This document shows positions 8,350-17,237 of a DNA stretch of 64,000 nucleotides, one piece after another. The stretch spans positions 119,248 to 183,247 of the forward strand of contig JALHMY010000003.1 of assembly GCA_022843805.1 (NCBI GenBank). The letters run 5' to 3'. How positions within the stretch are numbered: the first letter of the stretch is position 1; each line of letters starts with the position of its first letter. The notes beneath the pieces are model-generated. The model searched no databases and was not told where the DNA came from. It was given only the letters and a program-made list of their open reading frames with translations. Position numbers and translations under genes: made by a program. Source of the stretch: Fuerstiella sp. (lineage in GTDB: Bacteria > Planctomycetota > Planctomycetia > Planctomycetales > Planctomycetaceae).

Positions 8350-9003
8350 TCAGTCGCCTTCCGGAGCTGTCCCCCTGGAGGAATCGATTTCCGCTTCAGG
8401 GACTTGTCGCCGTATCGCAGGACTGGTCCACCACGAAGGCTGGGCGAAAATCGTGCTCACTTCCACGGAGAAACCTGGTAATACCCGGCTACCCTCAAGC
8501 ACTTGCCGATTTCCGAGAGCCAGAGTCGGTCCATTTTTCTGAATGACCTGTATTTCCTGTTTAAACGGATCCGGAATCCAGATCAGCTCCACACCAAGTG
8601 CCATACAGGCAATCGTACGTTCTCGCATCGCACGGCGTCGATCGTTTGAAGACGCAATGTCCACAACCAGACGCGGCACCTTTGTTGCGATAACCTGATC
8701 GGTTTGTTCGAACATTGCACCGCCGTCAAAGTAACTGATCGCCGGAACATAAACTGTGTCCGGATTTTTTTTGACGTGCAGTCCGACTTCATGGCACGCA
8801 TAGCCTCTGGCCGGTTTGGACGAGGAGTGCAGCCATTTTGCAATTTCGCGGGACAGATTCATGACGATCGTTCCGTAGCTGTCGTCAGGAGCTTCCAGCA
8901 ATACGGCTCGACCGGCGTGAAGTTCATGCCAGCGTCCGCCCTCAGGCAATCCGGGCCGACGATCTGCGAATTCATCTGCGGTCATGATTTCCGTGGAGAA
9001 CAT
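8350..9003 (-). CDS. Uma2-like (DUF820) restriction-endonuclease-fold protein
   Basis: This protein of about 217 residues fits the Uma2/DUF820 family, a PD-(D/E)XK nuclease fold common in cyanobacteria and planctomycetes with unknown function. Matching landmarks are TADEFADRRPGLPEGGRWHE near the start, RLVVDIASSNDRR in the middle and MALGVELIWIPDP later. The usual PD at the first metal site reads VPAISYF, and the usual E before S reads D, so nuclease activity is doubtful. ATG 9003 is preferred because AGGAAG lies 6 bp upstream; an ATG at 9027 lacks a clear site. The C-terminal tail is divergent. Confidence 0.75.
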   Translation of the reverse strand: MFSTEIMTADEFADRRPGLPEGGRWHELHAGRAVLLEAPDDSYGTIVMNLSREIAKWLHSSSKPARGYACHEVGLHVKKNPDTVYVPAISYFDGGAMFEQTDQVIATKVPRLVVDIASSNDRRRAMRERTIACMALGVELIWIPDPFKQEIQVIQKNGPTLALGNRQVLEGSRVLPGFSVEVSTIFAQPSWWTSPAIRRQVPEAEIDSSRGTAPEGD

Positions 9004-9122
9004 TTGCAGCTTCCTGAGCAACTCCATCAAGGGAAGAATCTGTTTTCAAAAACGACAACATCCGGCATGAGAACGCAGCGACCACCGTGAAAGGGACTGT
9101 TGAGAGTCTAAGGACCTGGAAA

Positions 9123-9200
9123 ACAATAAGTGACCGCCATAGTCGCCTTTCGCTCCGCGAAAGAGCATCCTTTTGCGGAGCAAAAGGCGACACTTATTGT
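9123..9200. repeat. Family A palindromic repeat, copy A2
   Basis: It has the same ACAATAAGT/ACTTATTGT ends and double inverted arms as A1. It begins 18 bp after the stop codon of the last gene of the ABC operon, so it could also act as the operon's 3' structure. Confidence 0.9.
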
Positions 9201-9218
9201 TGGACAGAGCCTAAGAAT

Positions 9219-10088
9219 TCAGTGCCTGACTGTCGCCCGGGGAATGATTTCCGGCACTGCTTCATCTTCTGCCGAAAATCCGGTGACAAACTGCAGATCC
9301 TCCAGAGTCTTTTCTGTTTCAGCAATACTTCCCGCCACATTATCCACCTGAGTGGAAAAGCCTGCCGGGTCTCCCCGGCTAATGCCCATCTCCGCCAATG
9401 ACCGAATCCGACTCTCCAGACGCTGTTGTTCGGCCTTGACCAGTTCAAAACTGTCCCGGGCCTGTTCGAAGTTCTGCAGCCGCAGCTGACAGGTTCGCTG
9501 ATTGTCTTCGAGTGTCGCAATAATTCGATCTCTCTGAGGTCCGCTCGGTCGATCTCTCTCCCGTTCAAGCCTTTGAGTAACATCTTTCAGATCCCGTTGA
9601 ATCTGATCGACAGCGGTTGTTTCAAAGAACCGATTCAATGAATGTTCTGTGTAAAGAAGTTTCAAAAAAAGCCACATTAGCTTATCAAGGCCGCTGAGTC
9701 TCATATCTGCCAGCGGTCCGTCAGCCGTTTCGGCTCCCTGAGCCGCCTGAAACTGCTCGGTAATTTGTCTGAGTTCCTGGCACTGGGTCATCAGGTTCTG
9801 ATAACGAACCTGAGCACCGCGAGGCAGCGCACTGAACATACGTCTCATTCGCTGCTCTGATGCGGCGCTGTTTTGCTGCTGTTTATCTCTGAATTCAGTG
9901 GTGTCGACAAACTTTTGAAATTTGGGATGAGTGCCCACAAAACCAAGCCATGCCATTTCGGCGGCGGCGACCAGCGGCAGTCCCACTTCCGGTTTACCGC
10001 TCAAGACAGAAAATGCAACTCCGCCCAGCAACCCCAGCAGGTTCCAATGGTTAGTGAATGCTCGCCCAATGTATCGCCAGAGTTTCAC
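9219..10088 (-). CDS. Hypothetical coiled-coil membrane protein, last gene of ABC operon
   Basis: The 289-residue product is not recognised. Residues about 15-32 and 36-52 look like a membrane hairpin (LLGLLGGVAFSVLSGKPEVG, then LPLVAAAEMAWLGFVG). The rest is mostly charged helix, with coiled-coil-like stretches around 165-240 (QIQRDLKDVTQRLERERD, ATLEDNQRTCQLRLQNFEQA). Its start overlaps the stop of the ATPase gene by 4 bp (ATGA), so the two are translationally coupled and probably work together. An envelope-anchored accessory factor for the transporter is an inference from position only. Confidence 0.75.
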   Translation of the reverse strand: MKLWRYIGRAFTNHWNLLGLLGGVAFSVLSGKPEVGLPLVAAAEMAWLGFVGTHPKFQKFVDTTEFRDKQQQNSAASEQRMRRMFSALPRGAQVRYQNLMTQCQELRQITEQFQAAQGAETADGPLADMRLSGLDKLMWLFLKLLYTEHSLNRFFETTAVDQIQRDLKDVTQRLERERDRPSGPQRDRIIATLEDNQRTCQLRLQNFEQARDSFELVKAEQQRLESRIRSLAEMGISRGDPAGFSTQVDNVAGSIAETEKTLEDLQFVTGFSAEDEAVPEIIPRATVRH

Positions 10089-10915
10089 GTGACAGTCGCG
10101 TCCTGATTCTTTTTGACGGATTCCAGATCTTCAAGAATGTCGCGGATCCGGAATACCTTTTCCTGAAATTCCGCCTCACGCTGCATTTCGGCAGCCGGAC
10201 GTACCGGAGCAGGAACCTCGATCTGATGGAGAATTGTTCCTGGCGACCTGCTCAGTATAAACACTCGATCGCCCAGATAAACGGCTTCTTCGATGGAATG
10301 TGTGACAAAGAAAACGGTTGCCTGGACTTCTCGCCACAAAGTGACCAGCAAGTCCTGCATCTGGTAGCGGTTATGCGGATCCAGAGCTCCAAACGGTTCA
10401 TCCATCAGAATAATTCTCGGATGCAGAATCAGAGTGCGTGCGATGGCAACTCGCTGGCGCATTCCTCCGGATAATTCATGAGGATATTTACCTCCATCGC
10501 TCGCAACATTCAGGCCAACCCGATGAATCCATTCGCGCGCTTTGGAATACCTTTCGGTCTTCGAAACGCCTCGACATTCCAGCCCAAAAGCCACGTTATC
10601 CAGCACAGTTCGATTATCGAAGCTCGTGTAATCCTGGAACACCATTCCACGATCAGCGCCGGGCCCGAGAACCGGGACGCCGGACACGAGCACCTGCCCG
10701 GATGTGGGCGGATGCTGAGGCTCAAGTCCGGCGAGCAGCCTTAAAATTGTGCTCTTGCCGGAGCCGCTTGGACCAAGTACTGAAATGAACTCACCATGCC
10801 CATGCAGATCTTCAATCGCAAACGTGATATCCCGAATCGCCGTGAATTCGTCTTCACGTCCGACATTGAACGTCTTCGTTACCTGGCGAAATTCGACGAT
10901 ATTGTTTGCAGTCAT
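10085..10915 (-). CDS. ABC transporter ATP-binding protein, NitT/TauT/SsuB type
   Basis: A 276-residue cytoplasmic ATPase with Walker A GPSGSGKST (about 45-53), the signature LSGGMRQRVAIART (about 146) and Walker B RIILMDEPFGALD. The H-loop is VFFVTHSIEEAVYLGDR. It resembles the NrtD/SsuB/TauB family, which powers uptake of nitrate, sulfonates or similar small anions or organics; the substrate cannot be told from the ATPase. It is preceded 30 bp upstream by the permease gene and overlaps the next gene by 4 bp, so it belongs to a four-gene operon. Confidence 0.93.
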   Translation of the reverse strand: MTANNIVEFRQVTKTFNVGREDEFTAIRDITFAIEDLHGHGEFISVLGPSGSGKSTILRLLAGLEPQHPPTSGQVLVSGVPVLGPGADRGMVFQDYTSFDNRTVLDNVAFGLECRGVSKTERYSKAREWIHRVGLNVASDGGKYPHELSGGMRQRVAIARTLILHPRIILMDEPFGALDPHNRYQMQDLLVTLWREVQATVFFVTHSIEEAVYLGDRVFILSRSPGTILHQIEVPAPVRPAAEMQREAEFQEKVFRIRDILEDLESVKKNQDATVT

Positions 10916-10945
10916 TGCGGTTCAGCACCAAAACAATTCGGGCCA

Positions 10946-11875
10946 CTACGCTGGGGCTTTGGAATTTGAATTTGCAGGCCGCCAGAACAGGCTTAGGATG
11001 GAACGGGATAAGCGGAAGGCACCGCTGTTCTCTGCTTCACGCCCGTACTTCCAGCGAAACAGCCAGCACTGCACCACGAACAGTACCTGATCGATCAGCC
11101 AGGCAACAATCGGAATCGTGAGTATGATAATCACCATAATCTCCGGGCGGCTGCGTCGTCGAGCCATATTCAGAAGGTACCCAAGGCCGCCAGCCCCGCC
11201 ACTTTCCTGAATAATCTCAACCAGCATGATGTATCCAAATGCCAGCCCAAACAGCACTCTCAGTGAATTGAACACCATCGGCATCGCTAGTGGCACGAGT
11301 ACTTTAAACACAATCTGAAGTCGCGTGGCGCCAAGTGTCAGTGCTGTTTCCACATAGCGCTCTCCAACATCCTGAATCGATGAAATGGTATCCGACAGGA
11401 TAAATGCGACACAGGCAATGAAGATGAACATCACCTTTTCAAGTTCACCCGTTCCAAACAGAGCAAACACCAGGGCGGTCAGAGCGGCAATGGGAATATT
11501 TCTGCCAAACAGAATCAGTGGAGCGAGGATGCTTCGAATAATTGCAAAGCATCCCGCCGCGACGCCCAAAGGGATTCCAACAAGCAACGCCAGCCCAAAA
11601 CCAAGAATCACACGTTTCAGTGACACCAGGGTGTTGTGCAGGAGATGCCGTTCCGGGCTATCCGCCTCCCACAAATTGGGGAAATACTCGATCGTTTCAG
11701 CAATCGAAGGCAACTGAGAATAAAGCAAAATTCGCTCTTCACCGACTCCGCGAGTTGTCCACCACCACAAAGCGGCACTGGCCACAACCGTGAACAGACC
11801 GGCAGTCGCCGATAACCATCGGGGAATTTCGGTGCGCAGACCAAAGAGTCTGAATCCGTTCGAAGGTTCGCTCAT
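10946..11875 (-). CDS. ABC transporter permease, NitT/TauT type
   Basis: A 309-residue inner-membrane permease of the BPD_transp_1 family. There is an N-terminal membrane segment at about 17-40, then the usual helices from about 85 (LLVGIPLGVAAGC). The EAA coupling loop is ALTLGATRLQIVFKVLVPLAMP-like, at about 185-205. A periplasmic loop of about 45 residues separates helix 1 from the rest. GGAGG lies 9 bp before the ATG. It sits between the binding-protein fusion gene and the ATPase gene, as expected of a complete importer. Confidence 0.92.
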   Translation of the reverse strand: MSEPSNGFRLFGLRTEIPRWLSATAGLFTVVASAALWWWTTRGVGEERILLYSQLPSIAETIEYFPNLWEADSPERHLLHNTLVSLKRVILGFGLALLVGIPLGVAAGCFAIIRSILAPLILFGRNIPIAALTALVFALFGTGELEKVMFIFIACVAFILSDTISSIQDVGERYVETALTLGATRLQIVFKVLVPLAMPMVFNSLRVLFGLAFGYIMLVEIIQESGGAGGLGYLLNMARRRSRPEIMVIIILTIPIVAWLIDQVLFVVQCWLFRWKYGREAENSGAFRLSRSILSLFWRPANSNSKAPA

Positions 11876-11902
11876 CCCAATCGCCTCCGGTTCGCAGCAG
11901 CT

Positions 11903-13681
11903 TTATTCTTTTTCCGCAGAAAACACCCTGATTTCCACTCGACGATTCTTCGCATGGTTCAAAGGGTCTTTCGGATCAGCAGGACGGTCCCAGCCGATCC
12001 CGGCGGCGTTGAACTGATTGGCGTTGAGATTGAATTTCTGCACGAGCGCTTCCTTAACGGCATTCGCCCGGTTTTCTGATAACTGCTTCACGAGTGACGA
12101 ATCCGGCAGAAGGGATTTCATTGAACCATCCGTGTGGCCTTCAATCACAACTCGTGCCGCACCAAAACTGCCAACGAGCTTTGCAATTTCCTGCAGAATG
12201 AAGTCGACGTTTGGATCATACAATTCTTCCGCTTCCTTTCCGTCGTCACCCTTGCGCGTCACCTTGTGAAACAGATCGTGACTATTGGCCGAGAAATGAA
12301 TAATGACTGTGTTTGTCAGAACTTCATCAGACTCGGCAATGATCTGCCCGGTCGATTTGGGAACAAACTGTACCTGATACTCGTCTCGCTGGTTTGCATA
12401 CTTCTCTTCACTCTGAAGCTTCTGAAGAATGCTGAAATCCACGACTCTGTCAAAGGCAACAGGCTGATGAGTCACCGATCGAATACTTCGATAGATGTAG
12501 TAAGCCTGATTCCAGACCGACTCAAAGCGTGACGGACTGTTCTGGTTCAAAAAGAACTGCCGGTTCTCCGCATAGTTGGTCCAGTGAGCATCCCCAAGCA
12601 TGCCCAGACAATCGCTGGCCGGAATTGCATAGCCTTCCGACATCCACTGAGACACTTTCTGCTTTTCTTCCTGTACCCTGAGTGACTCAATCGAATCAAA
12701 TATTCCGCGAACGATGCCTTCCACGAGGTCCGGATGATCCTGAGCGAAGTCAGCCCGAGCATACCAGACGTCCGCAATCAGCTTGTTGGCGGTTGTGGTA
12801 TCAACCAGCATTCTGTTGCCGGCCTGTTCGGACAGCTTGTAGATATCGGGAGCCCACGAAACACACCCGGCCAGATCCGGATTTGCATTAAACGCGGCCG
12901 CCGCTTCAAAGGCATCGGTCGTATACGAGAACTGAACTTCGCCCGGCTGCACTCCTCCGGCGACCAGCATGCTCAAAGCAAAATACTGTGAAGGCGAATT
13001 TTGCGCCAGAACGATTTTTTTCCCTCTCAGATCGGCAACCGTTTTAATGTTTTCCCGAACCACAATACCGTCACCACCATTTGACCAGTCAACCTGCTGA
13101 AAAATGCGAGGCATAATACGGCTGTCACGAGGTTTTCCGGACGAGTCCACGAACCCCTCCATAAACAGCGGCAGCATATCGACCGTGCCCCAGCCAATGT
13201 GGTAATTTCCGGATGCATAGGCATCACGCATTTCTACCGGGTTGTCAGCCAGAATCAGGTGAACACGAAACTCTTTGCCGTCTTTTGTCTTCCAGATCTT
13301 CTTTGGCTGAAAGCCTTCGTTGGCATGGATAATCGGCGCCCATCCTGCCCACACGTTCAGAGCAAATCGAACGGTATTATCTTCCAGTGGCTGATATCCG
13401 GCAGTACCGGTGACGGGCGGAAGTCGTTCCGCCGGTACGAATGAATACTCCTTCACTGTCGTCACAATGTCATCTGACGAACCTTCCGCCTTTGCTTCAC
13501 CCGCGTTACCGCCACCGACCGAGATTTTACCAGGATCGATCGTCTGCTCGGTCTTTGGTGCCTCCACTACAGGATTGCCACCGCCGAACATTCCGGCCTG
13601 CCTGGCTGCCATGTAAACCAGCCCGCCTACCACCACGAGCACAGCCAGATAAAACGCTGGTGTCGGACGACCACCTGACAT
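11903..13681 (-). CDS. ABC substrate-binding protein fused to OmpA peptidoglycan-binding domain
   Basis: A 590-residue fusion. Residues about 8-26 form one membrane anchor (AFYLAVLVVVGGLVYMAAR). A NitT/TauT-like periplasmic binding domain spans about 100-420 (VRFALNVWAGWAPIIHANEG, ADLRGKKIVLAQ). The C-terminal 130 residues are an OmpA-like peptidoglycan-binding domain (VVIEGHTDGSM, LSENRANAVKEAL, NRRVEIRVF). The likely role is a binding protein tethered to both membrane and cell wall, feeding the adjoining permease and ATPase. ATG 13681 is chosen because AAGGAG lies 9 bp upstream; an in-frame ATG 27 codons earlier has no such site and would add a non-signal-like stretch. The ligand is unknown. 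Confidence 0.9.
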   Translation of the reverse strand: MSGGRPTPAFYLAVLVVVGGLVYMAARQAGMFGGGNPVVEAPKTEQTIDPGKISVGGGNAGEAKAEGSSDDIVTTVKEYSFVPAERLPPVTGTAGYQPLEDNTVRFALNVWAGWAPIIHANEGFQPKKIWKTKDGKEFRVHLILADNPVEMRDAYASGNYHIGWGTVDMLPLFMEGFVDSSGKPRDSRIMPRIFQQVDWSNGGDGIVVRENIKTVADLRGKKIVLAQNSPSQYFALSMLVAGGVQPGEVQFSYTTDAFEAAAAFNANPDLAGCVSWAPDIYKLSEQAGNRMLVDTTTANKLIADVWYARADFAQDHPDLVEGIVRGIFDSIESLRVQEEKQKVSQWMSEGYAIPASDCLGMLGDAHWTNYAENRQFFLNQNSPSRFESVWNQAYYIYRSIRSVTHQPVAFDRVVDFSILQKLQSEEKYANQRDEYQVQFVPKSTGQIIAESDEVLTNTVIIHFSANSHDLFHKVTRKGDDGKEAEELYDPNVDFILQEIAKLVGSFGAARVVIEGHTDGSMKSLLPDSSLVKQLSENRANAVKEALVQKFNLNANQFNAAGIGWDRPADPKDPLNHAKNRRVEIRVFSAEKE

Positions 13682-13921
13682 AACTGAGACTCCTTGCCAA
13701 AATTTTGCGAAGTTCCGCAACCGACAGTCGTAACTGAATCGCGAACCCTGAATGTTCGCCAAAAATTATTCGTTTGTCACGTATGCCGCAGACACCTGTA
13801 CGCAGGTTTTCCCCGATCGGATCATAACATCCACTTTTATATCCTGTTTTTTTTAAGATTGACCGGCGGAGCACGCCCTGAGAAGCATTTTGACAACGTT
13901 CGGCACGCTCAGCATCCGGTA

Positions 13922-15487
13922 TTACTCGGTACGACCAGAGAATTTTCCGGCCGGCCGAATTCCCTCACCGACAATTTTCTGATCACCCAGATCGGACCGC
14001 ATCACATCCGCAAGCATTGTCAGCTGCTGAACAACTTCGGGGTGCTGATCCGCCACATCATTCGATTCTGATGGATCCTTTTCCAGATCAAAAAGGGACT
14101 GACCAATATTCAGAAGATCGTATTTCACCGGATTGCCGCCGGTCCCGCCCATTCGACCGCTCAGTGATCGATACTCGTGAGCGAAATGCAGTTTCCATCG
14201 TCCGCTGCGAATCGCCTGCAACTGATTGCCCCAATAGAAGTAAAGAGCTTCATGGGGTGGCTTCGCGTCCGGAGCTCCTGACATCAGTGGCCAGATATTT
14301 TTGCCATCAATCTTATGATCGGGCAATTTCGCTCCAATCAGATGAGCGATCGTGGGAAGAATGTCTATCGTCATCGCTGGCACGCTGCAGCTGGTCCCGG
14401 CCGGAATCTGCCCTGGCCACCACATTACGGTCGGTTCCCGACACCCTCCTTCAAACATTGTGCCCTTGCCTTCACGCAACGGCCCTGCACTACCCGCGTG
14501 GTCGCCGTAACTCAGCCACGGACCGTTGTCAGACGTAAAAATGACAAGTGTATCTTTTTCCAGCGAATGCTTTCGAATCGTGTCGAGAATTGTTCCCACC
14601 GACCAGTCAACTTCCATCATGACATCAGCAAACAATCCCTTACCACTTTTGCCTCGAAACTTTTCAGACACAAACAGCGGTACATGCACCATACTGTGCG
14701 GCAGATACAGCATGAACGGCATCGAAACGTGCTCTTCGATAAACCGCACGGCACGTTCCGTATACTGAGTCGTCAGCAGTGTCTGATCTGCTGGTGTCAT
14801 TTCCGCTTTTACAATTTTGTTTCCGTCGATCAACGGAAGGTGAGGCCAACGTTTGAGCCGTTCCGTCATTGGCAGATGCATGACTTCCGGATGGAATGGC
14901 CACATATCGTTGCTGTAGGGCAGTCCGAAATAGTCATCGAAACCATTCTGCATTGGCAAAAACTGATGATGATGACCAAGGTGCCATTTACCATAACAGG
15001 CCGTTGCATATCCTCGCTGTTTTCCGATCTCACCCAGAGTCACTTCATCCTCGTGAATCCCGATGACTGACGACGGTCCCAGCGCTCCCTGAATTCCCAC
15101 TCGCCCGTTGTAACATCCTGTCATCAGCGCAGCCCGGGATGCGGAACAGACAGCCTGAGCAACGTAGAAGTCCGTAAAGATCCGCCCCTCCGAAGCCATT
15201 CGGTTCAAAGCGGGCGTTTCGTAACCGGTTGCCCCAAACGGACCAATGTCAGCATATCCCATGTCATCCATGAAAATTACGATGACGTTCGGAGGTCGAC
15301 GGACTTCCGGATCTGCAGCAAAAACGTCGGCCGCATTCAACAGGATCGCCAGTGCAACGACCGCAAATGACGACAGGCTGACGCGGTACAGAGGAAGCCG
15401 TCGATGCCGCATGAAGGCTCTGATAATTTCGGCATAAGGATTCGTCATTCGCACGCCGCGACTACGATGGCTTTGCCTGATGTCCAT
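13922..15487 (-). CDS. Secreted type I sulfatase
   Basis: The product of about 521 residues belongs to the alkaline-phosphatase-like sulfatases that hydrolyse sulfate esters, typically on algal polysaccharides in planctomycetes. Metal-site residues appear in VIVIFMDDMGYAD. The formylglycine motif is CSASR in VCSASRAALMTG, a cysteine-type site that needs a maturation enzyme. Other landmarks are YGKWHLGHHH and IFTSDNGPWLSYG. A hydrophobic segment (LSSFAVVALAILLNAADVFA) ends an unusually long N-terminal region and probably acts as the export signal. ATG 15487 is chosen for GGGGGAG 8 bp upstream; ATG 15448 is also possible. The true substrate is unknown. Confidence 0.93.
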   Translation of the reverse strand: MDIRQSHRSRGVRMTNPYAEIIRAFMRHRRLPLYRVSLSSFAVVALAILLNAADVFAADPEVRRPPNVIVIFMDDMGYADIGPFGATGYETPALNRMASEGRIFTDFYVAQAVCSASRAALMTGCYNGRVGIQGALGPSSVIGIHEDEVTLGEIGKQRGYATACYGKWHLGHHHQFLPMQNGFDDYFGLPYSNDMWPFHPEVMHLPMTERLKRWPHLPLIDGNKIVKAEMTPADQTLLTTQYTERAVRFIEEHVSMPFMLYLPHSMVHVPLFVSEKFRGKSGKGLFADVMMEVDWSVGTILDTIRKHSLEKDTLVIFTSDNGPWLSYGDHAGSAGPLREGKGTMFEGGCREPTVMWWPGQIPAGTSCSVPAMTIDILPTIAHLIGAKLPDHKIDGKNIWPLMSGAPDAKPPHEALYFYWGNQLQAIRSGRWKLHFAHEYRSLSGRMGGTGGNPVKYDLLNIGQSLFDLEKDPSESNDVADQHPEVVQQLTMLADVMRSDLGDQKIVGEGIRPAGKFSGRTE

Positions 15488-15596
15488 GACGTGATCTCCC
15501 CCGAGACAGTGTGGATACAAGAAACCGTATGTTTGCGAGTGCCGCATTCACGCCAGCGAACCGGCCGGCCGCATGGCACGTTACAGGCTGACCGGC

Positions 15597-17135
15597 TTAC
15601 TTCTGTTCTTTCACTGCTGCCTTTGCTGGCGTTACCTCCGCCTGCGCAATCGGCAGTATGCCCGCGAACAAACCCTGGATCACCTTCGTCATATGAGACA
15701 GGTCCAGCTTCGAGACTTCGTCAGTCGGCTGGTGATAGTCATCGTGCAGAGAACCGGCCGAAAAGCTGTGAGCAATCACTCCTGCACGTACGAACGAATC
15801 GTTATCACTGCGCTGATACAGCATCTCACTGAATTTCTCGTGATGAAAAATTGTGACACCAGCGCGAGCAGCACCTGCGGCCATCAGATCACCAAGATCA
15901 GAATGAATCCAGCCGGTTCCCCATGCCTTTCCCTCGGCCTCACGCTCAGGACGACCAATCATTTCAATGTTTACGTTGGCGACCGTCTGCTCCAGGGGCC
16001 AGAGCGGTTTGCTGACATAGTATTTTGATCCGAGCAGTCCCTTCTCTTCACCCCAGAACGTCATAAAGACGACAGACCGCCGAGGTCTCTCAGTCAGAGC
16101 CGAAAAAGCATCGGCCATTGTCAACACGGCCGTGACACCAGTCGCATTGTCATCAGCACCGTTGTTAATTGTATCTGCGCCGCCCGGTCGAAGACCGATA
16201 TGGTCCAGATGTGCGGAAACAATGACAGCCTGCTTCGACAATTCCGGGTCGCTTCCACGAAGCACCCCAATCACATTGTGTACTTCAGAAACACGAGCGA
16301 TATTCGCAGGGACAGTCAAATCGACCTGTCCGCTTTTTGGCGTACTGTCTTCCACAAGAACAACCGGACAGCCAAATTCAAACTGTGGCGGAATCGTCAC
16401 CGGGGTTTCGGACAGCTGTTCGGCAATCTCGCTTAACAGGCTGTCCCGCGAAATTCTGACAAGCACGGCCGTCGCCCCCTGGGCCACAAGCGGTTTGACT
16501 CGACGTGACCACATCGCAAGAACAGACGAAGGATTTCCCGAAGCCTGAGGGGGCAGAGGAATTTCGCTCACATAAACCGGTCCGGAGTATTTCTGATCCA
16601 GCGCTGAGGTCGCTTCCGTCAGTGGCCCACTTACTATTGTGGGTTCGGACATACCAATCAATACCGCGGAAACGGGAACGCTGACATTGTCGATCAGCAG
16701 TCTGCTACCGCCTGCTGCCGGAGAAAACTGAGTCAGTTCGGTGGTCTGATAGAATTTTCCGTCTGCAGAAAGTCCTTCCAGACCCGCACCACGAAATCGG
16801 GATGCCACGTAGGCTGATGCAATGTTCAGTTCAATCGACGGCGTGTTCCTTCCAGCCATTTCGTCCGAGGCCAGGAACGAAACGGTTGATGTCACTGATC
16901 GCTCATCAATCCCGGAAACAGCCGCCTGTTCATCAGCGGTCAGCGGAGAAATACTAAGGGTCTCTCCCGCCTGAGCAATAACTGACATGCCGCATGCCAG
17001 CAGCACCGTACAGAGTGCAATCAGCCGGTCAGCAACGGAGGATTCACTGCCGAATGCCCCGAATCGACTTCTGCTTCGCCAGAGAGACCGAATGTTCAAC
17101 GCTTTTCGCGGATGGTCGAGCAAAAGTTCAGCCAT
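15597..17135 (-). CDS. Secreted M28-family zinc aminopeptidase-like protein
   Basis: A protein of about 512 residues with an export signal (LIALCTVLLACGMSVIAQA), a protease-associated-like insert in the middle and an M28 domain at the C-terminal half. Zinc-site signatures are SAHLDHIGLRP, NNGADDNATG, WGEEKGLLGSKYY and a late HDDYHQPTDEVSKLD. The family's usual NLDM reads NIEM, a conservative D-to-E change at a ligand position. It probably releases N-terminal residues from peptides outside the cytoplasm. ATG 17135 is chosen for GAGGCAC upstream; an earlier in-frame ATG at 17228 adds 31 basic residues. Confidence 0.9.
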   Translation of the reverse strand: MAELLLDHPRKALNIRSLWRSRSRFGAFGSESSVADRLIALCTVLLACGMSVIAQAGETLSISPLTADEQAAVSGIDERSVTSTVSFLASDEMAGRNTPSIELNIASAYVASRFRGAGLEGLSADGKFYQTTELTQFSPAAGGSRLLIDNVSVPVSAVLIGMSEPTIVSGPLTEATSALDQKYSGPVYVSEIPLPPQASGNPSSVLAMWSRRVKPLVAQGATAVLVRISRDSLLSEIAEQLSETPVTIPPQFEFGCPVVLVEDSTPKSGQVDLTVPANIARVSEVHNVIGVLRGSDPELSKQAVIVSAHLDHIGLRPGGADTINNGADDNATGVTAVLTMADAFSALTERPRRSVVFMTFWGEEKGLLGSKYYVSKPLWPLEQTVANVNIEMIGRPEREAEGKAWGTGWIHSDLGDLMAAGAARAGVTIFHHEKFSEMLYQRSDNDSFVRAGVIAHSFSAGSLHDDYHQPTDEVSKLDLSHMTKVIQGLFAGILPIAQAEVTPAKAAVKEQK

Positions 17136-17237
17136 AAATGTGTGCCTCAGCAAAGACGTGTGATGATCAGCAGACCTCAGGCCGCATCTTATACGGCCGC
17201 AAGTCTGCTGTCGCGTCTTCAGAGGCAAACACGTTTA

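Noticed and set aside
8972..9193. A short frame with SRSERR-type sequence
   Set aside because: It is produced by translation of the family A repeat.
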